NCBI GenBank assembly: GCA_012932865.1
Contig: SAXG01000037.1
Coordinates: 248,001 to 312,000, forward strand
DNA length: 64,000 bases
From: Amylostereum areolatum
Taxonomy: Eukaryota > Basidiomycota > Agaricomycetes > Russulales > Stereaceae
Direction: 5' to 3'
Below are positions 19,418-30,872 of this stretch, piece after piece; positions within the stretch are counted from its first letter, which is position 1; the number at the start of each line of letters is the position of its first letter. The translations under genes and the position numbers were made by a program. The notes under the pieces are model-generated. The model was given only the letters and a program-made list of their open reading frames with translations. It was not told where the DNA came from and searched no databases.

Positions 19418-19945
19418 CTAAGTCCGTGGGCGTGCTTCGATATTTTGACATGTGCACGCGAACTTCGAAAAGGGTTTGGCACCGTGTTCCGCAACCGTGA
19501 TGAGAATACTGGGATAGATGGGATGAACCGATTCAATCGCCATGCTCGTACCCGTACGACCTTGAGTCCGTACGACCTTGAGTCCTGTGCGTAAGCGGCG
19601 TCGAGCGAGGTGTGACTTGATCGTCGGATCTTGTCGCCTGTGTCGTAACGAGAGTAACGGTGGGGCTTGTTGTCGACGATCTCGACGTCGTAGCCAGGAG
19701 CAGTGTCGGGAGGGGTCGGGGGTGAGATGGAGGAGGCGTGGGAGGTCACAGGCCGCATGGTTGAAGTCAAGCGAGAGGGTGTGGGGGTGCTGGGCGAAGA
19801 CAAAGGTGGCAGTGTTGATGGGGAGGGGGAGGGTGTAGGCAGCGGGTGGCGGCCCTGGCGGGAAAGAAGTACGGGATGGTGGCGAGGAGGGCATTGAGGA
19901 GTCGAAGAAGGTGGGGTTTGACGGCGAAAAATCTGAGGCAAGCAT
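19418..19945 (-). CDS. Possible gene inside the CACTA element, model unresolved
   Basis: A Pro/Ser-rich open frame starts MLASDFSPSNPTFFD and runs to 19418. A second minus-strand frame over the same bases carries a more protein-like stretch (PGYDVEIVDNKPHRYSRYD), so part of one frame may be joined to the other by an intron I could not place. A 16-bp tandem duplication (gtacgaccttgagtcc) lies at about 19553-19585. It could be an accessory or captured gene; it could also be non-coding. Confidence 0.25.
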   Translation of the reverse strand: MLASDFSPSNPTFFDSSMPSSPPSRTSFPPGPPPAAYTLPLPINTATFVFAQHPHTLSLDFNHAACDLPRLLHLTPDPSRHCSWLRRRDRRQQAPPLLSLRHRRQDPTIKSHLARRRLRTGLKVVRTQGRTGTSMAIESVHPIYPSILITVAEHGAKPFSKFACTCQNIEARPRT

Positions 19946-20374
19946 GAACGCGGAGATGAAAAGACGGTGGCGCGAGGAGCCCTTCGCGGCGAGGACGCCG
20001 CGACGCGTCACCGCCGGTCGGATAAGCGCCGACCGAGTTTCGATTTCAAAGGTCGAAAGATGACGGCCAAACCCTTTGAAACTTGGGATTCATAATTATA
20101 TACATGCTTGCTATTGGGCAAAAATATAAATCAGACTTCGATTTCACGGAACGGGGAGCTACTGACCTGGGGACGACGAATGCGGCGCATGTAGTTTGAC
20201 CAGCATGAATCCGTACCGGGCCTGTACCAAAAATCCAACAGGACGACGGGATCCCGTCGTAGATTACTGTGCAGCGGGATGGGGTCCGGGGATCGTTTGG
20301 TAGACGGGATTCTGTGTTTGTCAGTTATCATAGACCATGAATGAACCTAGTAGGCCTGCTCACCTCGGTGGAGC

Positions 20375-23300
20375 TCAGTCGGGAACATAAACAGCCCGTG
20401 ATAGGGCGCCGCTACGGTCAATGATTGCCCATCGTGAACCTGGGAGTGGTACCCGTCCAACCAGACATTCCACACAGGTAAGGTCGAAAAACTGTTCCGT
20501 TTCCGCCTCATCTTTGTAGTAGTGGATGTCGATGCCTGGGTCTGGGTGTCCGTTTTTCTCTGCATCGACGCACCGCCTAATTCCAGCTAGGAGGATAGCT
20601 TCGGGCTCTGTGGAGCCAATGAGAGGTGATGTTGGAACGTGGATAGCGTAGAGGTGTTGTAGGCGGCCGTAAAAGGTGACATTTTCATACTGAGGAGTGT
20701 GATTGCGGTGGCGGGCATGTACGTCGACCAATACTTGATACTGGGTGGAGAAATACATGAGTAACATGGAGACGTACGCATGATGGGAGCAAACGCACGC
20801 GTATATATGTCATGTCTCGACGGTCATCCCTAGCTGAGTACAAATGCGCCGCAGAGATAGTGTCACCGTCGTTGATGCGAACCCGGGCGTACTCCTGTAT
20901 TGATGCATTCTTGACAAGATTCTTGAGGGTGGAAAAGTTGGCGGAAGGCACATTGTACCGCGTAGCGAGGGTCTTGGATAGACGAGTGAGGGTCGTTGCG
21001 TCGAGTACTAGTACAGGGCGGATGACAGGAAGTAGGGCATATGTAGGATCTAGTGGCCACCACGAAGAAGTGAGCTGATGCACTGTAGCATGGATGATGC
21101 TATTCTTACAATTAGGTGCAGTCAAGGACTGTGCGGGCAGGGTGCTTTCCGGGCGTGGATGGAGGCGAAGAACATCGCCATCTTCCAGACCATAAACAAG
21201 CATGACCTGGAACAGCTGTGCGCACTCGACGACATAGCGATCCAGGGAGGCATCGGGTCTTTTACGACTCTTGATAGCGGGGCGAATGAGGCCACAGTAC
21301 CGTTCCATGGGAAATGCCCAGTACGCCCATACCGGCCCACAAGCGAGAACAGAATCGGCGATATGGAGGAGGGCATGGATAGTGAGCGGGCACGTAGATA
21401 GGCGAGTAGGATTATACTGGTAATATAACCTGTGTAACGTAGACGATGTGAGCAGAACTTCGATGCAGCACTGAACTATACGCTCACTCTTCGAAGTGTT
21501 TGACCCAATCAATGAACCCTTGCCGGAGTTGGTCAATTTCGTCGTATGTGATGGTAAATTGGAGACATGTGTGGAGAAGCTTGACGAGGGCTATAAAGTG
21601 ATCGTAATATTTTGGATCCCGGAATTTCCGCTCAAGGAGAACGGGACCAAGGTAGAGCGTCCAGAAGGACCAGGTGTCCGCCGTGGTCGCAGTCTTGTCC
21701 GCAACGAAATTGGGAGGTCGCGCTCCATAGCATCCAGGTATAGTAGAACCTGACGCCGACGTTGCGGATCCGATAGCGTCCCATACAGATGACTGAATGA
21801 TGTACGCCCCAGAACCCTCGTCGAGATCCTTGAAATCGCCTGTCCAGAGGAGAATAAGGTTTTTGATCGTGTTCTCCCATATGAGGTGCATAAAGTCGTA
21901 TGGAAACGACTTGGATAAAGAGAGAGACGGAAGTTGTGAGAGGATGGGGACACCTTTGATGCCATAAAGCTTTGCTAGTCGAGCATTCTCCGTTAAAGTG
22001 GTGGCTGATTGAACTGCGACCGCTTGCTCCATCATCTCAACGTGTGTTCGGCGAGGGAGATTTGCGGGGTCGTAAACGGCGACTACGTTGGGGTCTTCAC
22101 TGGCAATGACCGTGGGGTGGTTGGCACGATTAAGAGGGACATAATGGGCAGTGGAACGCGTGTCGGGGACGCGTACACCTGTAATCTTGCATATACGGCA
22201 GGGAGACAGACCATTGTGGCCTTTCATCCGCATCAAGAGCGAGATGGCTGGGATATCGCCAAAAACAAGGATAAGGTATGCCCGAAGCATAAAGGACTCC
22301 TTTCGGAGAGCATCCCATGCCTTAACACCCTTGGCCAGTTCGAGAAGTTCGGCAACGAGGGGGAAAAGGAACGAGTCCATGTCAACAGGCTTTTTTGGTC
22401 CTGGAACGATGCCGATGGTAATGATGTTTTCGATGAGGAATCGGATTTCGGGAGGCAGATTGTAATTGAAGAGGATGATAGGCCAGCAAGTAGTCTTGCG
22501 CCGACGAAAAGGAGCGAACCCGTCCGTTGACGCTCCCAGAGCGATATCCCGACCATCCCCAAAAAACCGATGAGGTAGCTCCGTTCCGCCGATGACAACC
22601 TGCTTGCCTCGTAGTGCACGGTAACGATGGCCGTCGAAGACGTCTGAAACTTCCTGAGGGACACACTCATGGTTGGCACGGTATTGCATTTTCTCGGCCA
22701 TGGATTCACTGCCAGAAAATGCGAGAAGGCGAGGGATGAGAGGGATATAAGTAAAATGTTTCTTTGCGCGTCCATTGGATGTGTATCGATCGGTTTTGCA
22801 GTGAGGGCAAGCAGTGAGGTTCACAAGGGATCCGGTATAGCAGACACATGATTGTGGGCAGCAGTCGTACAGTTTGGATTTGAAGCCTGCAAGAGATGCG
22901 AGCCGAGTCTGCGCCTCGTCGGGAGATGTAACACCTGCTCCAGGAAATGCGAACGGGAGGTCCATGTAGGCAGTGTCTGTAATGTGGTGTTTCAACTTGA
23001 AGGAATACTGTCGTAGAACTGCACGGTCTAACTGACTGAGGTCATTTACTAAGTAAACACAAACTTAGACGTGCGATCGTTGATATCGGAATGGATATTG
23101 CGTACCATCCAGCTGTGTACGCCTCAGGAAATTGTCATCCTCTGCCAGCAAGAGCAATGGATCATCAGGATCGAATGCACCAAATGTGTCGTCGAGTTCG
23201 TGGTCTGAGTCCACTGTGGCATCATGGTCCCAGGCCAACAGTATATCATCTTCATCGTCCTCGCCATCTTCCATCCAAAGAGCATGGAAGCTCTGATCCT

Positions 23301-23841
23301 GAAGTTCTGTCTCAACGGCATCGGCGTGGTCACTGCCAGGAATTGGCCCATCTAAAAGCGACCAAACAATCAGCTCCGTACATCTCGTACAAGCTTGAGG
23401 ACGTACCGTCGGTCAGCATATCCATCATACTACAATCTTCTGCACTGTCGGTACTTGCGACACCGGTTGGTCCTAACACGGCTGTATAGGAGGGTTAGAT
23501 GCTTTGTAGATGCTGAAGGCTGAAGGGAAACACACCAAGCGCAGGATCTCCCGTCTCCAAGCCAGTGTTCATAGCGGTAGATTGCAAACCGGGAAATTTA
23601 TCTGAAGACATGGTTTAAATGAGTCTCATCTCAGGTGCATACTGCCGAATGGATACGCACCAGTCCGAGCCCGCTTCCTTAGATGGCCTTTCTCTAGGCT
23701 GGTGAGCTCGTTGACCACTTGGTGACCCATCTCCGAGTGAGCGAGAAGCGCTAGGTGCTCTCTTTCGGTCTTCCGATGAACCTTCTTGCCGCAATGTCCA
23801 CAAAGGACAAAGTCGCTCTGACGGTCTTGTTTCGGAGGCAT
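20375..23841 (-). CDS. Plavaka-type transposase (tnp2-like), seven exons, intact
   Basis: Exons are 23841-23661, 23601-23536, 23481-23407, 23351-23106, 23048-21488, 21429-20799 and 20740-20375. All six introns are 54-59 nt GT-AG, and the sum is a 1041-residue frame. The N-terminus has a CGHCGKK...H zinc-finger-like motif, then an acidic linker. The core carries DCCPQSCVCYTG, ACPHCK, the LGASTDGF catalytic-type Asp motif, NLPPEIRF, a KGHNGLSPCRICKITG cluster, and FPYDFMHLIWENTIKNL. The C-terminal part has GPVWAYWAFPMERYCG, typical of this group. It should bind the element ends and cut and paste it. No broken residue was seen, so the copy may be active. Confidence 0.9.
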
Positions 23842-24211
23842 AGTGTTGGTGACAAAAGTGGGCTGGATTTTGGATGTGATGGAAGAAAAATACAAAGTCG
23901 ACAAAGTCGCAATCGGTTGAAACTTGAGTATCTCTCGGAGTTTGGTGCTGAAGATTACGAGTGCGATTGTACGCTGTATGTTCCATAGAAACCGCAAAAT
24001 ACAATTATGAATGGCCTGGAGATGGCGAAAAGGAGCATGTTTGACACGGTGGACGTACCTTCTGTTTCAAATTCGTTGCTGAGGACGGGCACTCGCAGCC
24101 CCCCCCGTTGGGGACAGACTTGGAATATAAATAGTCGAGCCAACACTGCACAATTCACCACTCCATCCCCGTCTCAATCACACCACTCCGACACATTCTC
24201 TACTTCTTCCA

Positions 24212-25144
24212 ATGGCAAGCACGGTCACCACTCCTGCTCTTGCTCAGGCTACGCCTCCGACTCCTGCAACGGCTCCAGCTCAGCGCAACAAGGCACCGTC
24301 GAACAAGGTACTTACCAAAAGGGACCTCGAGGCAAAGCTTCGCGAGTATGAACGTGAGTTGCAGGTTTCTGTATTGAACTTGTATCCGTTAGACGACACG
24401 CTGATGACATACGGGATATGTTTCACCTTCAGAACGCTTGGAGGACCAGCAGAAACAGGTCGACCATGTTACTAGCCTCAATGTGCAGCTCACTGCGGAC
24501 ATTGAGACTGCGAAGATCTCCAACCCAACGCCTCTCAATAGCAACGGCCTTATCGCATGCCCCAAGGCTGTCAAGGGCTCTCACGAGCCGGCGTTCTATA
24601 TGTCCGACATTCGAACCTTCCTCAATGACATGGATGACGTCGAGGATGGCAGCGAGTACTATCGAAGCATGCGGGTGAGTTTCATTCCTCACTGACATTC
24701 CCTGTTCACTCACAATAGCCTAGCGCATGACACGCTTCAACATGAACCGTGCGGGAATGGATCTATCAAAGACCTATAGTGAGCTCAAGCACTCCGAGCA
24801 AGTCACTCGCGTTTGCAAGTCGGCGAGTGACTCACCTTTGCTTTATCCTCCGGATGTACTGACCTCCTAGTGTCTAGATCCGCCAGGAATACCCTGCCGC
24901 CGCTCGCTTTGAGAATGACTGGGCTACCCGGGCCTTCATCCGTCAGTACTTGAGGAACAATTCATGGAAGAGGAAGCGCACCGACGACCACGATGGTGAT
25001 CAAGACGAGGAGTTAGATGGCCATTCAGGTTCGGGTACAGGCCCCAGTGCAGGGTTACAACGTCTAGGTCAGATAGCGGCGACGAAGCGCGCTCGTCTTG
25101 AGGACCAGCCCACGCGCGATAAGAGCTTGAGTCCTGATGCTTGA
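24212..25144 (+). CDS. Accessory coiled-coil protein of the CACTA/Plavaka element
   Basis: Exons are 24212-24353, 24433-24674, 24724-24810 and 24878-25144, predicting 245 residues. The third donor is uncertain: GTTTGC at 24811 keeps frame, GTCACT nine bases earlier also would. The N-terminus is Ala/Pro/Thr-rich, then a charged coiled coil (LEAKLREYE...RLEDQQKQVDHV). The C-terminal region has the pattern ARFENDWATRAFIRQYLRNN, followed by a basic patch (WKRKR), an acidic stretch and a possible nuclear signal. It starts 371 bp from the transposase ATG in the opposite direction. Its position inside the CACTA boundaries suggests an element-encoded partner of the transposase; function is unknown. 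Confidence 0.6.
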
Positions 25145-25639
25145 AGTGAAGATGTTTCTAAGGTTCGTCTTCGAGTTGCCTCGAGCTTTCTATATCCTGA
25201 TGAGTGCTTCCCATTTAGCACCCCTGTGGCCAATACCCAGTCCAATTCATAACGTACATATTAATTCTTGTCGGCCATTGAGCCGTCTCTTCTGTCTTTT
25301 CTCGTCGCTTCGTGGTGTGCGGTGGTGGTGCCGACGCGCGTTGCATCCACTCGCTTTGGCTTCCTTCTGATAACCCCTTACTTGTTACGTAGCTATCTAA
25401 TATATTTCGCACGTGTTGTGCGCGATATCGAAACCACCGTCTGATCATTTGCTGAATCTCATCTCGATGCGTAAGCTGCAAAATCAGCAACATGAACGGA
25501 GGGTATTTTCAGGCTGTAGGATCCGGTTGTTTTCATACCTACCAGCACCGAAATCAAAGCCCCTTTGAAGGCTGAACATCAGCACATAACATCAGCATGG
25601 AAATATGCACTTCATGCCAGAGGTGTAAATCCGCACTTC
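25145..25639. other. Right arm of CACTA element, non-coding
   Basis: No gene was recognised after the accessory gene. The sequence runs into the right subterminal repeat cluster. Confidence 0.4.
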
Positions 25640-25915
25640 GTGCCGGACGTGAAAAGTAGCATCTCACCTCCAACGTGAAAAATAGGCGGAGTAGCTGACT
25701 GAAAAACAGGCGTGAAGTTTCACCTCAAAATGTTGTTCTTTTCAAAGTGTAAAATCCCGGGAAAAAAGCGGTGAAATGGTACTTTTTTCCAGTGCTTTTC
25801 ACTCATTGAAATCAGACCGGGAAAGACTGATATTCATCACACTGGGCTGAAAGTGAGTCGTCTACAAACTGAATATGATCGTGAATAAGGCTGATTAGGG
25901 CGGTGAAAATCACCC
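25640..25915. repeat. Right subterminal repeat cluster of the CACTA element
   Basis: There are many short words of the gtgaaa/tttcac type (for example around 25720, 25770, 25800 and the near-palindrome ggtgaaaatcacc near 25900). They mirror the words near the left end. Confidence 0.45.
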
Positions 25916-26082
25916 CACGGTACCCTCCTAGTGGCGATGTGGGAAGAGGGGATGGGGGGTTCCGGAATTCGAGAAAGCGCGAGCAGGCAGCGAATAATTA
26001 CCGTATAGAGTAGGAGAGGCATATGGAGCGTGGAAAGCATGAGCGAAAACTGAGGGCGACCTCTATTCTGCGGGCGGAGTCC

Positions 26083-26723
26083 TCAATCGCGGTAGCGCGA
26101 ATACTGGTCGTCGACTATGTAACCGTACGATTGACGCGGGGTATCGAGCGCGTGGGATTCAGCCGCAGGGGACCCGCCAGCAGCTTGTGGAACGGAAGCA
26201 CTGTGGTGCAGGTGCATTCCGGCCATGTCCGCGGCGAGGGAGGAATGGTCGTCGTCGACGTCGGGGAGGTCAGCATACTTGCGCTTGGGAGCGCAGAGCA
26301 GCTCGGCCGGGAACGAGTAGTAACAACGATCGTCCTGGTCGTAGATGTACACGAGGGACGGGCACGGGGCCTGGGGCGGGGTTGCGGGACGCCAATAGGA
26401 TGACGAGGACGCTGATGAGAAGGTAGAGGAGGTGGTAGAGGAGGTGGTAGAGGAGGTGGTAGAGGAGGTGCGCGGGCGGACGAAGGGGGGCTCGGCAGGA
26501 AGGTGGGAGACGTTGCACTAAGGGGAGAAGTCAGGAACGGGTTCAGGCAACGACGGACGGGGCGACCGGAAACACTTACCGATGTCAGCTCCTGGCTGTG
26601 GGCGTAAGGCTGGTCCCAAAGCTGGGGAGAGGGCGAGCGAACGCGAGGGCTCATGGGAGGGAAATTCGGGAGACCGTGAACGGAAAAGCCGACGGGGGAA
26701 AGGAGCTCGACGGGGAACTGCAT
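26083..26723 (-). CDS. Low-complexity hypothetical protein, 192 residues
   Basis: Coding exons are 26723-26580 and 26517-26083, separated by a 62-nt GTAAGT...TTAG intron. A further 61-nt intron (26889-26829) falls in the leader, because no in-frame ATG precedes it. The N-terminal part is Pro/Ser-rich (LLSPVGFSVHGLPNFPPMSP), the middle has an STT/SST repeat encoded by a 12-bp tandem repeat, and the C-terminal part holds a more ordered block (YIYDQDDRCYYSFPAELL) and ends DDQYSRYRD. There is no known domain, signal peptide or membrane segment. Confidence 0.6.
26425..26470. repeat. 12-bp tandem repeat inside an exon
   Basis: The unit gaggaggtggta is repeated almost four times. In the minus frame it encodes a Ser/Thr repeat, so length changes would keep frame. 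Confidence 0.85.
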
Positions 26724-26976
26724 TGGTGATGAAATTGTGGCGGGGGTGAATGGAGGAGGGGTTGTGGCGGCGGGTGAGAGAGGCTGCGAAGGGGTCGGTA
26801 GGGTGTCGATCGTGCAAGTGTTGAACACCTGTTCGTAAATATGGGCGTCTCTTCATGAGCGATGCGCGCACGAAACGAAGGAGACTCACGATCAGATCGA
26901 TGGCGGAGGAGGTTCGCGGGGAGAGGAGATGATGGTGGTTGAGACGAGAGAGGATGTGATGGGCGAGCGCAGGGGC

Positions 26977-26982
26977 TTTATA
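26977..26982 (-). promoter_or_regulatory. TATA box of the 26.1-26.7 kb gene
   Basis: TATAAA on the minus strand lies about 90 bp upstream of the leader intron, with no ATG between it and exon 2. Confidence 0.5.
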
Positions 26983-26983
26983 C

Positions 26984-28105
26984 AGGGTAGCACGCAAAGT
27001 ACAAGCAGGACCGAGCGCGGGGGGGAAGACTTCCTGGGGAACAAAAGGGGCGCTAACGCGCGCGTCGTTTATATCCCTCGCGTTCGCGACGGTGGCACGT
27101 CACGTGGCGGCCACTTGAGTCTTGCGGTGCCGCGGCCGCGAGGTCGAGAAGACTTTCGGAACGAGGCTGGCCGCCTCATGGGGTGCCACCACCACCTCCC
27201 ATGGCATGAGATGGCACGTCCTCGTCCAATCGGACCGCGTTCTCTCCAGCCGGACGTGTGTGGAAATATCCCAAGGAAAGTCGAAGAAGGGCAAGGGATC
27301 GGGATTCGCGGGATGGTACGGTCGATGAGCTGTGCGATGGACTTGATGCAAGTACACGAGGCTGGATGTTCTCCACTAAGTGCTGTGTTCCGGCCGTATT
27401 GTTTTTCTATCTGGAACTTGAAGTTGAGGCCAGAGGAAAATGGCCCTGACGGCATTCCCCGGGCCTCACTAGACGATGAATTGGGAGTGGAATCCTTTGT
27501 TTCGTTGCCACGAGAGAGCTGTGATGCGACGCCGTCGGAAGAACAACACACATGTCGATATTGGGGAAGGGGATGGCTTGTCGCCGTCGTCGTCGACGTC
27601 GACCACGATTGCCAGAGCGAGGACAAAGATCTAGACCGTGAGAAAAGCACGTAGCACGTGCGGTCAACAAGCGATCAACGCGTCGCGTCGCGTCCCACAC
27701 TGCCACTGACAGTCTGCCAGTCTGTCAGCGCACCCATGAAGCTCGTTCCCCCAGTTCGCGTCCTGCTTGTGCTCGGAGGTGGATTGGAGTAAGTAAGGAC
27801 CAACCGTAAATCACACTAACCTTAGCCCTCACATAATGAGACCAAACTGCGAACTCAAGAGCTCGTTCGGTGGCACTGTGCGCGCAAGCCGACGAGGGAG
27901 CATCATATGCATGGGTAGTGGTAAAAAAAAACAGAGCGTATGAAGGGAAGACAATTGCATACTATAAAGCCGAAACATGATTAACAAGCACAAGGTATAT
28001 ATGAGATCCGCCATCGATCAACGACACGCGGAAGGTACTATGAGGAGAGAGGTGGCGCTGTAAAATGAGGGAAAGGGAGAGGTTTACGGTCTGTATTATT
28101 GCAGA
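26984..28105. other. Intergenic stretch, no gene recognised
   Basis: Open frames occur on both strands of this GC-rich DNA, but none shows a domain, a start context or splice continuity. Confidence 0.35.
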
Positions 28106-29043
28106 TCATGCCCGTCGGTGGAGCTCTCCGAACACCTTTGCCCCGGGCGGGGAGAGAAGACGAAGGCGGCGGACGGCGTGGCGGAAGGCAGCGGTGACTT
28201 TCTTCTCGACGCCGGCCTTCGCCCGCCGTTGGGGCCTCTCGGAGTGCTTCGGCTTCAGCGCCATCCAATCCTCCATCGTTTTCTCCGCGAGCCGGATGAT
28301 GACGCCCCATTCGCTGACCCGGGGGAAGTCGGTTCGAACGTCGTCGTAGAAAAGCTCGGGCGAGGAGAACGCCAAGGGGGAGGATGGTGCGGTCGAAGTC
28401 GGGGAGGGGTGCGTCAGAGGCGGGAGGGTGAGGTCGCTCCTGAAGATATCCAAAGACGCGACGAGCTCCTCGTTCGAAAGGCGATAATCACCGTGAAGCG
28501 CGTCCTTGAACACTTCCTTCGCGCGCTCGATAGCGTCTAGCTCCGGCCCCTTGAACGTCTTCGACACGCGTTTGTGCCATGCCTCGTAAGATGAGAACGG
28601 ACGTGCCGCGGTGTACTGCAGCCCAAGTCAGGTTCGGTGACACAGAACAATGGGAAGAAGAACGCACCCAGTCGGCGACCATCAACGCACCCAGACAAAT
28701 CGACTCGCAGACCATATCCAAGGAGGATACGTCATACCACGCCTTCGCCCGCTCGAAGTATGCGCAGGCGATCGCCATGATCGACACGGTCAAGCCGTGG
28801 GACCGAGCGAGTTCTTCGAGAAGGGAAACAACACCCCAGTGCGAAACCGACGCTCCCCTTCGGACGGATTCGACGAAATAAGCAATGTCGCGCGCGAAAT
28901 ACTCTGAGAGAGCGACCGAATTAGCACGGCATTTGTGGATGAAATGTCAAAGAGAACGTGCCAATCTGTTCGCGGTTCGGTTTCCGGCCGATTTCCTTGA
29001 GGACGACGGAGTCGTCCTTGTAGATTTTGTGCAGTCTGTCCAT
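28106..29043 (-). CDS. Cyclin-like protein, 275 residues
   Basis: Exons are 29043-28962, 28903-28668 and 28615-28106. The second intron is GT-AG (52 nt). The first appears to be GC-AG (58 nt, GCACGT donor, CTAAT branch), and it is the only junction that keeps frame. Helical segments fit a cyclin box: FARDIAYFVESVRRG, SIMAIACAYFERAKAW (compare the LAINYLDR helix), CLGALMVADW, and a downstream LDAIERAKEVFKDAL-type helix. The C-terminal region is Pro/Ser-rich then basic. If a cyclin, it would bind a cyclin-dependent kinase; a PCL-type partner is a guess. The fold assignment comes from the helix pattern alone. Confidence 0.55.
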
Positions 29044-29145
29044 GGTTGGTATGAGGGTATCGCGGGGGGAGGCAGTGAAACGGGGGACAGGGGGGGGGGA
29101 AAGAACACGCGGAGAGAATGGGCGCGCAGAGAGAAGGGGCGGTGG

Positions 29146-29153
29146 CTTATATA
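29146..29153 (-). promoter_or_regulatory. TATA box of the cyclin-like gene
   Basis: TATATAAG on the minus strand lies about 100 bp upstream of the ATG at 29043. Confidence 0.55.
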
Positions 29154-30872
29154 GAGGGGGGGACCCTATGACCAAATAAAGCGAACTATAGCGCACCCCT
29201 ACAGGTTTGCACAATGGACAGTGCGAAGTGGTAAACCTGTAAGCCGGGCAGCGCACAGGGACTCAATGGACTTTGCCAGTCGGCGGAGCCGTCGTCGCTG
29301 CTATTGGTCGCGGTGAAGGGGATAAGGGGATAAGGGGGGTCGTGGATGGGACTTTGTCTCAGGCGGGAGGGACAAAAGAGAAAAAGTTATGTGGGGCCCC
29401 GTGGGCGTCGTTCATAGGTCGTCCGCCGTCCCGTCGGCCGCGAGGGTGATTATAACGCAGGGCGCCCCACCGCCGAGCCAGACTTCTTTCACCATATTTG
29501 TATTTGCCATCCGCCGTGCGTCCCGATAAGCAGCGAGAAAAGGCGGACATTACAATAGCCCGCCACGCACATTGAGCCCTCGTTATCCACGATTCTCCTG
29601 GTCATGTCGTCATTGACGGAAGCCTTTTGTGTCTGGACTATTTCATTTACAAACCTTATCCATGTCGCCTGATGCGACGTGCCGAACGAGCTTCTTCCGC
29701 GGCGGCTTTCCAGCAAGCTCTGGGTGGCCAAAAGAGGGAAGAGGGACAATGGGAGCGTGGCCCGCGACGTGGTGAGCGATGGCTGGGCTGCTCTCGCTCT
29801 GATCTAGGGTTCAATCAGTCTATCCGATGGGTGATGGTGCATTGGTTTCTTTGTCTTTCGGCCGCAGGTGAAAGAAAGGTGGGGAAGTGAGGGGGGGAGA
29901 GTCATCGACCGCGTCGTGGGCGGTTGGCGCACTGCTGAATATCGAATTTCGGATCGTCCTATCGATCGTGTCCAGGAGAAAAAATCTTGTGGAGTGCGCG
30001 TTACTAGGCTGCTTTCAAACGTATTCCTTCATGCGCGCATTCGCCGGCTGAAAAATGAGGAAAACAATGGCACCAAACTCACAATGCCTCGAGTGCCATG
30101 CGCGGTCGTGGGTAGCCTCCCTCCACTGGAAACGCTGGTGGGATGGCTTCGACGAGCGCTCCTTTCCGTACAGAGTGAATACGGTGATAGGCTATAGCTT
30201 GGGCACGAGTCCAACACGAGGCGGCGGTTTCAATATGGGCCCGGACTCCAGCAGGCGACTGGCGCGACACATTCAGACCACAGATTTCTCTCGACTTGAT
30301 TATGCAGGTACATTCTAGGGTATTTAATTCAAGGCTATGTGAGCGCCCGCTGCTCGCTAGAAAGATACGGAGAGGAGGAAGAGTGATCACAGGATGACAG
30401 TACCGTTTCGTAGCAAATTATCAATACCCGGCGCGCGTTGTCTTGAAAAATTCATTCCTATCGATAGACCGTTATGTAGAAGAGGAGCGTGTCGGGAGGG
30501 AGAGATATGGTTCTTTGACCACGATGTGAGGGACAACGGCGAACAAAGACTGCCGGGGGGTATCGAACGAACGACTCAGTCGCCACAAGCAAGCCAGTCG
30601 AGGTGCGAAAACTGACTGGGAACTTCCTCCGGTCTAATCCGAATATCTCCTGTATCTCCCGCTGTACGCACGTGACAAACTGCGCTTTCTGGAGATGGGA
30701 GCGCTGGCAAAAGGCGCACACAAGGTTCACAGAGGAACTTTAACGGACGTTGTAATAACTCTAAGTACGGAATGCAGATATTCGAGCTCAAAACAGTTAG
30801 TAAGGCCAAACTCAAGAAAACGAAAGGTGACCATGCAAAATACACTCGGGCATGTTCATATAAGTAATGAAA
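29154..30872. other. Intergenic stretch, no gene recognised
   Basis: I see no supported gene, RNA or repeat. Short frames on both strands have no splice partners. Confidence 0.35.

Larger units (their letters stand above)
18730..25933 (-). mobile_element. Probable CACTA/Plavaka-type DNA transposon, 7.2 kb
   Basis: The left end starts CACTATAAGG and the right end, read inverted, CACTAGGAGG. Both are bounded by GCG (18727-18729 and 25934-25936), the 3-bp duplication expected for CACTA elements. The inverted ends are only partly alike beyond CACTA. Just inside each end are clusters of ggtgaaa/tttcacc-like words. The interval contains an intact tnp2-type transposase on the minus strand and a divergent accessory gene. 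Boundaries are inferred from one copy. Confidence 0.55.

Noticed and set aside
22009..22530. Plus-strand open frames across the Plavaka transposase
   Set aside because: They are shadows antisense to a well-supported exon with conserved motifs.
27069..27650. 193-residue minus-strand open frame
   Set aside because: Composition is typical of chance frames in GC-rich DNA; no domain, splice partner or promoter.
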